Shown here piece after piece: positions 1 to 8,192 of a stretch of DNA of 26,407 bases (positions are counted from its first letter, which is position 1; every line of letters begins with the position of its first letter). Both the position numbers and the translations under genes were made by a program. The stretch comes from JBDRNO01 sp043811005 (GTDB lineage Bacteria; Bacteroidota; Bacteroidia; NORP154): positions 1 through 26,407 of the forward strand of contig JBDRNO010000075.1 of assembly GCA_043811005.1 (NCBI GenBank), read 5' to 3'. The notes under the pieces were generated by a model, which saw only the letters and a list, made by a program, of their open reading frames with translations, searched no databases and was not told the origin of the DNA.

Positions 1-57
1 CATCCTTGCCTCTATCCTCAACAAATTATCTACCCTATTACTTCTTTTTATCCCCTC

Positions 58-150
58 TTTGTAATTTGAGATTTGTAATTTGATCCTGAACTTGTTTCAG
101 GATGGGACTTTTTACTATTTTTATGAAATTATGGACAGACACCAATTAGT
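58..150. repeat. Partial copy of a dispersed element (right end)
   Basis: This stretch matches the right half of the element at 4592–4776. Both copies share a TTTGTAATTTGAGATTT block, then GGGACTTTTTACT, then a right end resembling GGACARACACYAATTA (133–149 here). The copy here has an extra palindromic block inserted between the first two parts. No matching left end is visible upstream, so the element is truncated or continues differently beyond the window edge. Confidence 0.55.
83..103. repeat. Short palindromic repeat (8-bp stem)
   Basis: ATCCTGAA at 83–90 pairs with TTCAGGAT at 96–103 across a 5-nt loop. It sits inside the dispersed-element copy at 58–150 and is absent from the related copy at 4716–4776, so it looks like a secondary insertion. 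It has no T-run on either strand that would make it a convincing terminator. Confidence 0.5.
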
Positions 151-162
151 CTGGAAAGACCG

Positions 163-1080
163 TTAATCAATAGTAAATTTTTTCCCTTCCTCCGCCAATA
201 TAGTGCTTTTAAATACTGACTTTGCTTCCTGCAAGAGCGGTTCCAAATTTTTATACCTCGCAGAAAAGTGGCCTATAATTAATTGTTTTACACCGGCTTT
301 TTTTGCTATTGTTGCTGCTTGAACTGCTGTTGAATGGTGAGTTTCCTTAGCTCTTTCAACCTTATCATCCATAAAGGTTGCCTCGTGATATAACAAGTTA
401 ACACCGGAGATCAGGAGTATAATAGACTCATTATATGCAGTATCCGAACAATAAGCATACGAACGCAACTCATGTGGAGCAGTGGTTAACTCTGAATTTT
501 TAATTATCCTTCCATCAATTGTTTTGAGATCTTCTCCTTTTTTTATCCTTGGTCGCTCCGGTATTGGAATATTATAACGGTCTATTACGCCCTTTTTAAT
601 ATTCCTGAGTTTGGGTTTTTCCTTAAATAAGAATCCAAAACAAGGCAATCTATGATCTAAAATTATCGTTTCTACAGATAATACTGCATCCTCAAAAATA
701 ATCTCACTTGATTCATTTTGCAGGAGATGATATTTTAATGGATACCTCAAGCGGCTATCAGAATATTTCAATTGAATATCAATTATTTCCTTTAATCCCG
801 GGGGACTATAGATATGCAGATCATTTGTCCTGCCAAGTAGGTGCATGGAGGTAATTAAGCCAACGAGACCAAAATAATGGTCGCCATGCAGGTGGCTTAT
901 CATGATGTGGTTGATTCGCTGAAATTTTGCTCTCTGCCGTCTGAGCTGTATTTGAGTGCCTTCACCGCAGTCGATCAAAAAAAACCGCTCAGAAACATTG
1001 AGTAACTGAGCGGGTAGATTTCTTGTTGAGGTAGGGATAGAGGAACTGCTGCCTAATATTGTTATATCAAAGGATGTCAC
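163..1080 (-). CDS. rnz: Ribonuclease Z (tRNA 3'-processing endonuclease)
   Basis: Zinc-dependent beta-lactamase-fold nuclease that trims the 3' trailer of tRNA precursors in the cytoplasm. The 305-aa length fits the short bacterial RNase Z form. The family metal motif HxHxDH is seen as HLHGDH at residues 63–68. Further expected ligand contexts are DHRLP near residue 142, SDTAYNE near 212 and a C-terminal GHFSARY near 271. The N-terminus (SFDITILGSSSSIPT) starts directly in the first beta strand, as usual, which supports this ATG. It lies 93 bp downstream of the T9SS cargo gene on the same strand, with no clear terminator between them, so read-through is possible. In many Bacteroidota rnz neighbours a STAS gene; here the STAS gene is about 10 kb away. 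The call is firm. Confidence 0.95.
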   Translation of the reverse strand: MTSFDITILGSSSSIPTSTRNLPAQLLNVSERFFLIDCGEGTQIQLRRQRAKFQRINHIMISHLHGDHYFGLVGLITSMHLLGRTNDLHIYSPPGLKEIIDIQLKYSDSRLRYPLKYHLLQNESSEIIFEDAVLSVETIILDHRLPCFGFLFKEKPKLRNIKKGVIDRYNIPIPERPRIKKGEDLKTIDGRIIKNSELTTAPHELRSYAYCSDTAYNESIILLISGVNLLYHEATFMDDKVERAKETHHSTAVQAATIAKKAGVKQLIIGHFSARYKNLEPLLQEAKSVFKSTILAEEGKKFTID

Positions 1081-1173
1081 TTAATCTTTTGTAACTATTT
1101 AGGGGTTGTAGGTTATTAACAATTGACGTTTTACGTATTGATTTTTACAGGGTAAATTAGTAACAAAAAGTCT

Positions 1174-1974
1174 TTACTTTCCAGCAACAACCATTCTCCT
1201 GGTCACAATATGATTATCACTGTTTAAGCTGTACATATATACGCCGGCAGGCATATCTTTTGAATAGAATTGTATCATATTTATACCCTGCTTTGCTTTG
1301 AGGTTTTCACTATAAACCAATTTTCCTAGCATGTTATATACTATGAACTTGACATCACTTATAGCAGGTGAGTTAAAAAAGATTTTTGTTTTTTCGGTAA
1401 ATGGGTTAGGGCTGTTTTTGTTTATAATGAATTTTGATGTTTCAATGTCTGCTATACCCGTAGGTGTACAAGTTGTGCTATCTGAAGCTATATCAATAGA
1501 ATAAAAATCGATAACATCATATGAAGCCGTATCGAAAATAGCAGGAGAACCACACCCGAATCCAATATCTACTTTACACTTAACAAATGCCTTAGTATAA
1601 GCAATAATATCATATGTGCCTGTGTCAGTTGGAGTTCCGTCTATTAAAACACAACCATTTGAACCACCTGGCCAGCTACAAGAAGGGACATCACATGTAT
1701 AGTTTAATCCTGGTGGCAAATTAGCAATTCCTGTTAAACTAATACTATCAAGTTCCACTCCGCAAGTACAGAAAGGATCAACAGTATCTGTTGGGACAAC
1801 CATAGTTAATATCTCGATATAAGGAGTATTTTTAATTCCACAGGAAAGCCCAACAATTGAGTCGGGATAAATACCTGGAGTTGTCTGAGGACCAGGTGAA
1901 CACACTTGGGCATTAGTTATTTGAAACACAGAAAAGGTAAAACCCATTAATGTGTAAAGTAATTTTTTAGTCAT
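1174..1974 (-). CDS. Secreted Cys-rich protein with T9SS C-terminal sorting domain
   Basis: A 266-aa exported protein. Residues 1–22 form a Sec signal peptide (KKLLYTLMGFTFSVF core, ending NAQ). The C-terminal ~80 residues are a type A T9SS sorting domain: an NSPNPF turn, then VYNMLGKLVY, then MPAGVYMYSL and a basic end (TRRMVVAGK). The T9SS carries such proteins across the outer membrane and usually removes the domain. The mature region (about 23–185) holds roughly ten cysteines and phrases such as LPPGLNYTC and IDGTPTDTGTY, which suggest an Ig-like beta-sandwich stabilised by disulfides. No enzymatic motif was recognised, so function is unknown; a surface adhesin or structural role is possible. 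It is divergent from the TonB receptor, and a promoter-like box lies just upstream. Confidence 0.85.
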   Translation of the reverse strand: MTKKLLYTLMGFTFSVFQITNAQVCSPGPQTTPGIYPDSIVGLSCGIKNTPYIEILTMVVPTDTVDPFCTCGVELDSISLTGIANLPPGLNYTCDVPSCSWPGGSNGCVLIDGTPTDTGTYDIIAYTKAFVKCKVDIGFGCGSPAIFDTASYDVIDFYSIDIASDSTTCTPTGIADIETSKFIINKNSPNPFTEKTKIFFNSPAISDVKFIVYNMLGKLVYSENLKAKQGINMIQFYSKDMPAGVYMYSLNSDNHIVTRRMVVAGK

Positions 1975-2006
1975 GGCATTTAGTTTTTAATGTTATTATT
2001 TTTTTA

Positions 2007-2014
2007 CAAAGATA
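2007..2014 (-). promoter_or_regulatory. Bacteroidota-type -7 box for the T9SS cargo gene
   Basis: Read on the minus strand the sequence is TATCTTTG, an exact match to the Bacteroidota -7 consensus TAnnTTTG. It lies 33 nt before the start codon at 1974, implying a short leader. No clear -33 TTTG was found at the expected spacing. Confidence 0.45.
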
Positions 2015-2034
2015 AAAGAAAATGAGAAAAAAAA

Positions 2035-2042
2035 TAATTTTG
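2035..2042 (+). promoter_or_regulatory. Possible -7 box for the TonB-dependent receptor
   Basis: TAATTTTG fits TAnnTTTG and lies 87 nt upstream of the receptor ATG. The surrounding DNA is very A-rich and no -33 element stands out, so a chance match is quite possible. It sits back to back with the opposing box at 2007–2014. Confidence 0.3.
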
Positions 2043-2128
2043 TATATTGCGAAAAATATTTTAAAAAAACATACATTCGTAAATTAAAAAAAAATATAAT
2101 TATTTTAATAACTTAATATCAGATAACC

Positions 2129-4570
2129 ATGAAAACTTTTTCAATTTGCTTTATCATTAGTTCCTTACTATTTTCAGGAATATGCTTTAGCCAGGATGCT
2201 ACGGTTAAAGGTAAAATTACAGATGCCAAAACCAAGGAAACTCTGATTGGTGTGAATATTGTTCTTAAAGATAACACAGGTGTTGCATCTGATATTGATG
2301 GAAATTATGTATTAAATATTTCTGAAGGAAAACACACCATCACATACCGTTTTATCGGCTATACCACACAGAACAAGTCAATAGAGATTAAGGCAGGCGA
2401 AACTTTAACAATAGATATTGCCATGAAAGAAGAGATCGAGGAACTTGGAATAGTAGTTGTTTCTGCTGGAAAATTCGAGCAAAGGATTGAGGACGTTACA
2501 GTATCAATGGATGTGATCATGCCCAATATGGTTGAAAATAAAGCTACTACAAATATAGAAACAGTCATGGATCAATCTCCCGGTGTACAAATAATTGACA
2601 AAGAGCCCCAGATAAGGAGTGGAAGCGGTTACAGCTTTGGAGTAGGTACCCGGGTAATGATCATGGTGGATGACCTGCCCGTGATTTCGGGAGACGCAGG
2701 AAGGGTTGCCTGGCATTTTTTACCGGTTGAAAATTTAGAGCAAATAGAAATAATAAAAGGAGCAGCTTCTGTCTTATACGGCTCTTCAGCCCTAAATGGT
2801 GTCATCAATATCAGAACCGCCTACCCGAAAGACAAACCCCAAACCAAAATAAATATTTTCAGCGGTATTTACGATAAACCGCAAAGAGAATATGCCGTTT
2901 GGTGGGAAGAAGCCAATCCTATCTTTACAGGGATGAATTTTTTTCATTCCAGGAAAATTAAAAATTTCGATCTGGTTATAGGTGGAAATATTTTTTTAGA
3001 TGATGGTTTTGTTGGCCCTGCACCGGATTCCTTGATACTAAAGACTTTCCCGGCAAATGACACTGTCTATCATCCTTCTAATTCACAGAACGCAGGATCA
3101 TTTGAAAACCGCATCCGGCTGAATGGAAATCTGAGATGGCGCCCAAAAAAAATTGAGGGCTTGAACTATGGAATGAATTTCAATGCCATGTATTCACAAT
3201 TTACATCACAAACTATAATGCTGGATACAGATACTGGCATGTATCGTTCCTTCCCGAGTGGTGTTACAAGAACTTTAAACACCGTATTTTATATAGACCC
3301 CTTTGTTAACTATTATGATAAGCGCGGCAATAAATACTGCTTAAAATCCAGGATTTTTTATATTGATAACAACAATGATAATGACCAGGCAAATGAATCT
3401 ACCGTGTATTACATTGAACCCCAGTATCAAAAACAATTTAAAAAGATAAAGGATTTTACTATCACATCCGGTATCACGGCTACTTCTTCCTGGTCAAACT
3501 CTGAATTTTACAGACGATTAAAAGAAGACAGTACTACTACTGATATAAATACTTCTTCCAGCTTTGCCGGATACATACAGTTGGATAAAAAATTCCGTGA
3601 CAGGATCACTGTTTCGGCAGGTGCCAGACGTGAAAGATTTGAAATTAATAATACGGATAATGATTCCAAAACAGTGTTTCGTACAGGGGTGAGCGCCAAG
3701 GTAATGAAAGAAACTTATGTAAGAGCTTCATTCGGTCAGGGCTTTAGATTTCCGACCATTGCAGAAAAATATGCCAGTACTAATATTGGTTCAATGAAAT
3801 TGTTTCCTAATTCAAAAGTTCAGGCAGAAAGCAGTTGGAATGTTGAGGTCGGGATCAAACAAGGTATCAAATTTGGTAAATTTTACGGATACCTCGACAT
3901 TGCTGCTTTTCAGCAAGAGCTAACAAACAGCATTGAATTTACTTATGGATACTGGGGAAACCCTGAATACCCTTTTGATTTTGATAGTCTGGGTTTCATT
4001 TTCTTAAATGTTGGAGAGGCAAGGATAAGAGGAATTGATGCTTCAGTGATAGGACATGGTCAGATTGGTCCTATTACGATTAATGTGTTAGCAGGATATA
4101 CTTATACCGAACCAAAAGTTATATCTCCGCGTGACACTATCCCAAATGATGTAAATTGGCCAATTACTTATAAAAATTCAAGCTCTGATACCACAAATAA
4201 TATCTTAAAGTATCGTTTCCAGCACCTTGCCAAAGCTGACGTGGAACTTACTTATTCAAAATTCTCTATGGGTTTGAGCTTCAGGTATAACAGCTTTATG
4301 AGTAATGTTGATATTATATTTGAGAAAATGGACAAAAATAGTGGGGCGGAACCAATATATGAAGGACGTTTGCCAACCGGTTTAAAAGAATATCGCCAGG
4401 AACATAATCAGGGCGACTATGTTTATGATCTGAGAGCATCCTACCAGATGTCAGAGACATCAAAAGTGGCGGTTGTTGTCAAAAACCTTTTGAACCGGGA
4501 ATATATGTTAAGACCATTGCAAATTTCTCCTCCCAGAACGTTTTGTGTACAATACACACTTGACTTCTAA
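2129..4570 (+). CDS. TonB-dependent outer-membrane receptor
   Basis: An 813-aa outer-membrane transporter that would import a ligand using TonB energy. In order: signal peptide (residues 1–22, ending CFSQ); a carboxypeptidase-D regulatory-like beta-sandwich (about 24–105, VKGKITDAKTKETLIGVNI); a plug domain (about 115–230, with ETVMDQSPGVQI, MVDDLPV and EIIKGAASVLYGSSALNGVINI); and a 22-strand-type barrel to the end. The last residue is Phe after TLDF, the usual barrel-assembly signal. No SusD partner follows, so it is more like a siderophore, vitamin or small-molecule receptor than a SusC glycan importer. The substrate cannot be read from the sequence. The ceramidase-cluster genes follow after a 205-bp gap that holds a repeat element, so co-transcription is uncertain. 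Confidence 0.92.
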   Translation: MKTFSICFIISSLLFSGICFSQDATVKGKITDAKTKETLIGVNIVLKDNTGVASDIDGNYVLNISEGKHTITYRFIGYTTQNKSIEIKAGETLTIDIAMKEEIEELGIVVVSAGKFEQRIEDVTVSMDVIMPNMVENKATTNIETVMDQSPGVQIIDKEPQIRSGSGYSFGVGTRVMIMVDDLPVISGDAGRVAWHFLPVENLEQIEIIKGAASVLYGSSALNGVINIRTAYPKDKPQTKINIFSGIYDKPQREYAVWWEEANPIFTGMNFFHSRKIKNFDLVIGGNIFLDDGFVGPAPDSLILKTFPANDTVYHPSNSQNAGSFENRIRLNGNLRWRPKKIEGLNYGMNFNAMYSQFTSQTIMLDTDTGMYRSFPSGVTRTLNTVFYIDPFVNYYDKRGNKYCLKSRIFYIDNNNDNDQANESTVYYIEPQYQKQFKKIKDFTITSGITATSSWSNSEFYRRLKEDSTTTDINTSSSFAGYIQLDKKFRDRITVSAGARRERFEINNTDNDSKTVFRTGVSAKVMKETYVRASFGQGFRFPTIAEKYASTNIGSMKLFPNSKVQAESSWNVEVGIKQGIKFGKFYGYLDIAAFQQELTNSIEFTYGYWGNPEYPFDFDSLGFIFLNVGEARIRGIDASVIGHGQIGPITINVLAGYTYTEPKVISPRDTIPNDVNWPITYKNSSSDTTNNILKYRFQHLAKADVELTYSKFSMGLSFRYNSFMSNVDIIFEKMDKNSGAEPIYEGRLPTGLKEYRQEHNQGDYVYDLRASYQMSETSKVAVVVKNLLNREYMLRPLQISPPRTFCVQYTLDF

Positions 4571-4598
4571 GAAAGGACGTAGCTTCGCAAATTAATTA
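4571..4598 (+). repeat. 28-bp dispersed repeat, copy 1
   Basis: Follows the receptor stop codon immediately. It matches 15883–15910 at 24 of 28 positions, with the shared pattern GAAAGRACRTAGYTTC followed by AAATTAATTA. A partial match (AAAAGAACATAACTTCGT) occurs at about 24797. The right end overlaps the left end of the next element. Confidence 0.45.
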
Positions 4599-4776
4599 GT
4601 GGCTGTCTATAAAGTCAAAGATTTTCAAAAATGAAAATTTCAAATCTCAAATCTCAAATCTCAAAAAATGAACTATGAAGTATGAAAGAGACCTTGGTGA
4701 AAGATTGCTGCAGTTTGTAATTTGAGATTTGGGACTTTTTACTGTTTTTATGACATTTTGGACAAACACTAATTAA
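4592..4776. mobile_element. MITE-like element with terminal inverted repeats
   Basis: The left end TTAATTAGTGGCTGTC (4592–4607) and the reverse complement of the right end (4760–4776, TTAATTAGTGTTTGTCC) match over about 13 of 16 positions. The ~185-bp interior has no coding potential. It contains tandem AATCTCAA units (about 4641–4668) and a TTTGTAATTTGAGATTT block shared with the copy at 58–150. The right end finishes on the A of the ceramidase ATG. Size, inverted ends and a second partial copy fit a non-autonomous miniature element; I cannot name the parent transposase. Confidence 0.45.
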
Positions 4777-6554
4777 TGAAATATATGTTTGAAGCAGGAA
4801 CAGGCAAAGCAGATATTACCGCATACAAAAAGGGTGTAGGGATGATGGGTTATGGGAGGTATTCTCAGAAAGTGCGGAAAATAGAATCCAATCTCTTTGC
4901 CCGCGCATTTGTCTTTAGAGACACCATTTCAGGGAAAAAGGTTGCATTTGTTAATGCTGAGATTTGCTTTATTACAATTTCGATAAAAAAGGGCGTAATA
5001 GGAAAACTGCAAAAAGAATATCCTCAATTAGACTATGACTTTGACAACGTGCTGTTAACCGCCCAGCACACACACAGCGCTCCCGGTGGTTATTCTCATT
5101 ATGCACTTTATAATTTCACTATTCCGGGATTTGTCCCTGAGGTTTATCGAAAAATTGTGGATGGGATAACAGAAGCTATTGTTAAGGCAGATGAAACAAT
5201 GAAACCCTCTAATCTTTATATTGGCAGCGGTGTATTCGAACCGGAAATTGATGTTGCCTTCAACCGCTCGATCAAGGCGTATAATGCCAATTCTGATGTA
5301 GAGAAACTGGATGAAAAAGACAATCATCTTGCCATTGACAGAGAGATGACATTACTAAGAATAGATGGAATTCAGGGAGATCACATTGGAATGATCAATT
5401 GGTTTGGGGTTCATACTACCAACATTGGGAATGATCTTAATAAAATTTCTTCGGATAACAAGGGCTATGCTTCATGGTATTTTGAAAAAAGCATGTCCGA
5501 ATGCAATTTGGATATTATTGCTGCTTTTGCCCAGAGAACATGCGGAGATGTTACTCCTAACTTCATCTGGGAACCTAAGAGAAACAGGATAAGAGGGAAA
5601 TATGAGGATGATTTCGAAAGTGCAAAATATAACGGTAAACTCCAATTTGATAAGGCAAAGGAAATCTTCGAACAAGTAGGGGCGAAGCAGTGCCTCATCT
5701 CTACACCTGAAACAATTAAAACAGGCGGTATTGATTATGGTTTATTGCGCGTTGATTTCTCCAAAGTTCAGGTAGATAATGAATTTACCGGTCAAGCGTG
5801 GCACGGTTCTAAACCGTATCACGCATACAGGACAGGACCTGCCTGCTTAGGAGTTAGTTTTTTTAAAGGGGCAAAAGAGGGGAGAGGGATATCAGATTCT
5901 CTTAGCTATATTGCTATATTTTTAAGTGCCTCTGTTAAATTTTATGAATATTTAATAGCATTATTCTCATCAAAAGAGAAGAGATCAAAAATACTTGGGA
6001 AATATAAAATACAGGGCAGAAAGCATATTATGATGGAACCCGGTGAAAGAAAAATGTTTGGAACCGGTGATATAAAAAATCTGTTCATTCCTTCATGGAT
6101 TGATAAGAGCATTGATGTTTTTAAAAAACATTATAGAAGCGGTGGGCTCGATGACAGTCCATGGACACCGGTTGTCCTGCAGCTTCAAATTATAATAATC
6201 GGGAGCATAGCAATTGCAGGAATACCGGCAGAGATAACGACTATAGCTGGAAGGAGATTGAAAAAAACTATCCTGGATATTCTAAAGAAAAGAGGTGTAA
6301 CCCAGGTGATCATATCATCTTATGCCAATGCTTATTCCGGTTACATAACAACTTATGAAGAATACCAGGTTCAATGTTATGAAGGAGGACACACCATTTT
6401 TGGCAAATGGACACTTGCCGCTTATCAAACAAAATTCAAGGAACTGGCACTTGAAATGCTGAAAAATGAAACGGAAAGGAATTTGGATAAAGGTGTTAGA
6501 CCTGTGGCGTTTACAGATGAAGAACTTAAAAAAAGAACATATGCTGAAAATTAA
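4776..6554 (+). CDS. Neutral/alkaline ceramidase-like zinc amidase, no signal peptide
   Basis: The family hydrolyses the N-acyl bond of ceramide to a sphingoid base and a fatty acid. The 592-aa protein carries the diagnostic zinc-site contexts: QHTHSAPGG with His98/His100, NWFGVHTTNIG (second His), GIPAEITTIAGRRL with Glu486, and ANAYSGYITTYEEYQ with Tyr520/523. These match the four-ligand site known from Pseudomonas ceramidase. The usual GDVSPN hexapeptide is GDVTPN here (Thr260), a conservative change. Ceramidases are normally exported, but this N-terminus starts straight into the catalytic fold (FEAGTGKADIT), so it is probably cytoplasmic. A hydrophobic stretch near residues 375–395 (DSLSYIAIFLSASVKFYEYL) could touch the membrane. 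The ATG overlaps the end of a repeat; Met4 (4785) is an alternative start. The aldolase gene follows 43 nt downstream. Confidence 0.85.
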   Translation: MKYMFEAGTGKADITAYKKGVGMMGYGRYSQKVRKIESNLFARAFVFRDTISGKKVAFVNAEICFITISIKKGVIGKLQKEYPQLDYDFDNVLLTAQHTHSAPGGYSHYALYNFTIPGFVPEVYRKIVDGITEAIVKADETMKPSNLYIGSGVFEPEIDVAFNRSIKAYNANSDVEKLDEKDNHLAIDREMTLLRIDGIQGDHIGMINWFGVHTTNIGNDLNKISSDNKGYASWYFEKSMSECNLDIIAAFAQRTCGDVTPNFIWEPKRNRIRGKYEDDFESAKYNGKLQFDKAKEIFEQVGAKQCLISTPETIKTGGIDYGLLRVDFSKVQVDNEFTGQAWHGSKPYHAYRTGPACLGVSFFKGAKEGRGISDSLSYIAIFLSASVKFYEYLIALFSSKEKRSKILGKYKIQGRKHIMMEPGERKMFGTGDIKNLFIPSWIDKSIDVFKKHYRSGGLDDSPWTPVVLQLQIIIIGSIAIAGIPAEITTIAGRRLKKTILDILKKRGVTQVIISSYANAYSGYITTYEEYQVQCYEGGHTIFGKWTLAAYQTKFKELALEMLKNETERNLDKGVRPVAFTDEELKKRTYAEN

Positions 6555-6597
6555 GTTTTTCGAGCTTTAATATGCTTTAATTTAACTTTATAACCCA

Positions 6598-7797
6598 ATG
6601 AATTCCTTTAACAGAGATTACAAATACTACAAAAATGTCTTCATTGGTCAAAATATGCCTTTTGCTTTCGTTGATCTGGACCTTTTGGAAGAAAATGCAA
6701 GACAAATTGTAGCAAGGGCAAGGGGTAAGAAAATAAGGGTTGCTTCAAAATCCGTTCGATGTAAATATTTATTAGAAAAGATACTGGAATTAGATGACTC
6801 CTTTCAGGGTATCATGTGCTTTGCCTTGCCCGAAGCCGTTTATCTCAGTCAGCAGGGCTTTGATGACCTTTTGGTGGCATATCCCTGTATGCAGGAAAAA
6901 TATATTGAAGAAGTTTGCATGGAAGTTCAAAAGGGGAAAACTATTCTCTTGATGGTAGATTCGACAGAGCATGTTGAAAGGATAAATATTATTGCTGCAA
7001 AGTGTAATGTGGTTTTACCTGTGTGTATGGATATGGATATGTCATCCGATTTTCCGGGTATTCACTTCGGTGTTTGGCGTTCAGGAATAACTGATAAGCA
7101 ACAGGTAATGGATTTACTCAGCCGGGTTCAAGAATCAGGAAATGTGAAACTCGATGGTATCATGGGTTATGAAGCACAAATCGCAGGGGTCGGAGACAAT
7201 TATCCATGCAAATCCTTAAAAAATGCAGTTGTCAGGTTTTTAAAGAAAAGATCAATTAAGGAAATAAGAAAAAGGAGAAAAGAGACAGTGATGGCTATCA
7301 GGTCAGAGGGAGTGGAATTGCGATTTGTTAATGGCGGAGGCACCGGCAGCCTTGAATCTACTACTGCTGAAGATGTGATAACAGAAGTAACCGTTGGTTC
7401 GGGTTTTTATGCTTCTGCACTTTTCGATAATTATTCCAACTTCAGGCATTTTCCTGCTGCCGGATTTGCGTTAGAGATTGTAAGAAAACCAAAACCAAAC
7501 ATTTATACCTGTCATGGTGGCGGGTATGTAGCTTCGGGCTCTGCGGGAACTGATAAGCTGCCTCAACCATACCTGCCCGAAGGCATGAAGCTTACCAATA
7601 ATGAAGGTGCCGGTGAAGTACAAACACCACTAATTTACCAGGGTAAAGAAAAATTATCTTTAGGTGATCCTGTCTTTTTGCGACACAGCAAGGCAGGTGA
7701 ACTATGTGAACGGTTTGATGAATTGTTATTGGTTTCACAAAACAAGATTATAGAAAAAGTTAAAACTTACCGGGGAGATGGGATGTGTTTTCTTTAA
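6598..7797 (+). CDS. Fold-type III PLP amino acid aldolase/deaminase
   Basis: A 399-aa enzyme of the alanine-racemase-like N-barrel group that includes D-threonine aldolase and D-serine dehydratase. The N-terminal PFAFVDLDLLEENA and KIRVASKSVR give the PLP lysine, Lys51. The C-terminal beta domain has GGGYVASG, then EGAGEVQTPL, and a FLRHSKAGELCERFDE segment in which His363 and Cys370 are candidate metal ligands. The family cleaves or dehydrates beta-hydroxy D-amino acids. This C-terminal pattern is typical of proteins annotated 'amino acid deaminase/aldolase' rather than of classical D-threonine aldolase, so the substrate is open. The 43-nt gap to the ceramidase-like gene suggests an operon. 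A strong hairpin directly after the stop marks the transcript end. Confidence 0.82.
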   Translation: MNSFNRDYKYYKNVFIGQNMPFAFVDLDLLEENARQIVARARGKKIRVASKSVRCKYLLEKILELDDSFQGIMCFALPEAVYLSQQGFDDLLVAYPCMQEKYIEEVCMEVQKGKTILLMVDSTEHVERINIIAAKCNVVLPVCMDMDMSSDFPGIHFGVWRSGITDKQQVMDLLSRVQESGNVKLDGIMGYEAQIAGVGDNYPCKSLKNAVVRFLKKRSIKEIRKRRKETVMAIRSEGVELRFVNGGGTGSLESTTAEDVITEVTVGSGFYASALFDNYSNFRHFPAAGFALEIVRKPKPNIYTCHGGGYVASGSAGTDKLPQPYLPEGMKLTNNEGAGEVQTPLIYQGKEKLSLGDPVFLRHSKAGELCERFDELLLVSQNKIIEKVKTYRGDGMCFL

Positions 7798-7808
7798 TTA
7801 GCTACCAG

Positions 7809-7837
7809 CTTTCCAAAAGTTTGAAACTTTTGGAAAG
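7809..7837 (+). terminator. Hairpin terminator after the aldolase gene
   Basis: A perfect 14-bp inverted repeat: CTTTCCAAAAGTTT (7809–7822) and AAACTTTTGGAAAG (7824–7837), followed by TTTA. It begins 11 nt after the stop codon. The T-run is short, so termination may be partial; the symmetric stem could act in both directions. Confidence 0.6.
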
Positions 7838-7884
7838 TTTACTATTAATTGTGCATGCAATTACATATTTTATATTTTTTTATT

Positions 7885-7892
7885 TAATTTTG
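7885..7892 (+). promoter_or_regulatory. Possible -7 box for the small membrane protein
   Basis: TAATTTTG fits TAnnTTTG, 51 nt before the small ORF's ATG and after the upstream terminator. No -33 TTTG is seen at normal spacing. Placement between a terminator and an otherwise promoterless ORF is the main support. Confidence 0.35.
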
Positions 7893-7943
7893 CACGAACA
7901 TTGGAATTTTCATTCTATTTATAAGCAGATAATATAATTAATT

Positions 7944-8114
7944 ATGAAAAGCATAATAGACCTTGATACTATATTTATTTTCACGATGCTATTTTTAAGT
8001 GGATTGGAAAGTATAAATACCGTTGTGGGTATTGTATTTGGTATAACAGGAACTATTTTTGCTATAGTAAAAACAATTGATATTATCAGACAATGGAAAA
8101 TGAAAAAGCAATAA
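7944..8114 (+). CDS. Small hydrophobic protein, 56 aa
   Basis: ATG to TAA encodes 56 residues starting MKSIIDLDTIFIFTM and ending in a basic tail (RQWKMKKQ). Two hydrophobic segments (about 9–20 and 26–43, NTVVGIVFGITGTIFAIV) predict a two-helix or hairpin inner-membrane protein with the positive end in the cytoplasm. No family was recognised. It has a candidate promoter upstream, a hairpin before it and a clear terminator after it, so it looks like its own transcription unit. The glycine-rich second helix and the size are like small regulatory or holin-like membrane proteins, but nothing proves either. It is too short for routine ORF calling. Confidence 0.5.
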   Translation: MKSIIDLDTIFIFTMLFLSGLESINTVVGIVFGITGTIFAIVKTIDIIRQWKMKKQ

Positions 8115-8141
8115 ATTTTATTTAGCGATTACAAAATATTT

Positions 8142-8172
8142 AAGGTCTGGATATGCAAGTTCAGACCTTTTT
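8142..8172 (+). terminator. Intrinsic terminator after the small membrane protein
   Basis: AAGGTCTG (8142–8149) pairs with CAGACCTT (8162–8169) across a 12-nt loop, and the stem runs into a T-tract (8168–8172). It starts 28 nt after the small ORF and ends 20 nt before the GMC oxidoreductase, so the latter either needs read-through or a promoter within this gap. Confidence 0.7.
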
Positions 8173-8192
8173 AATATTTAAACAAATAAAAT

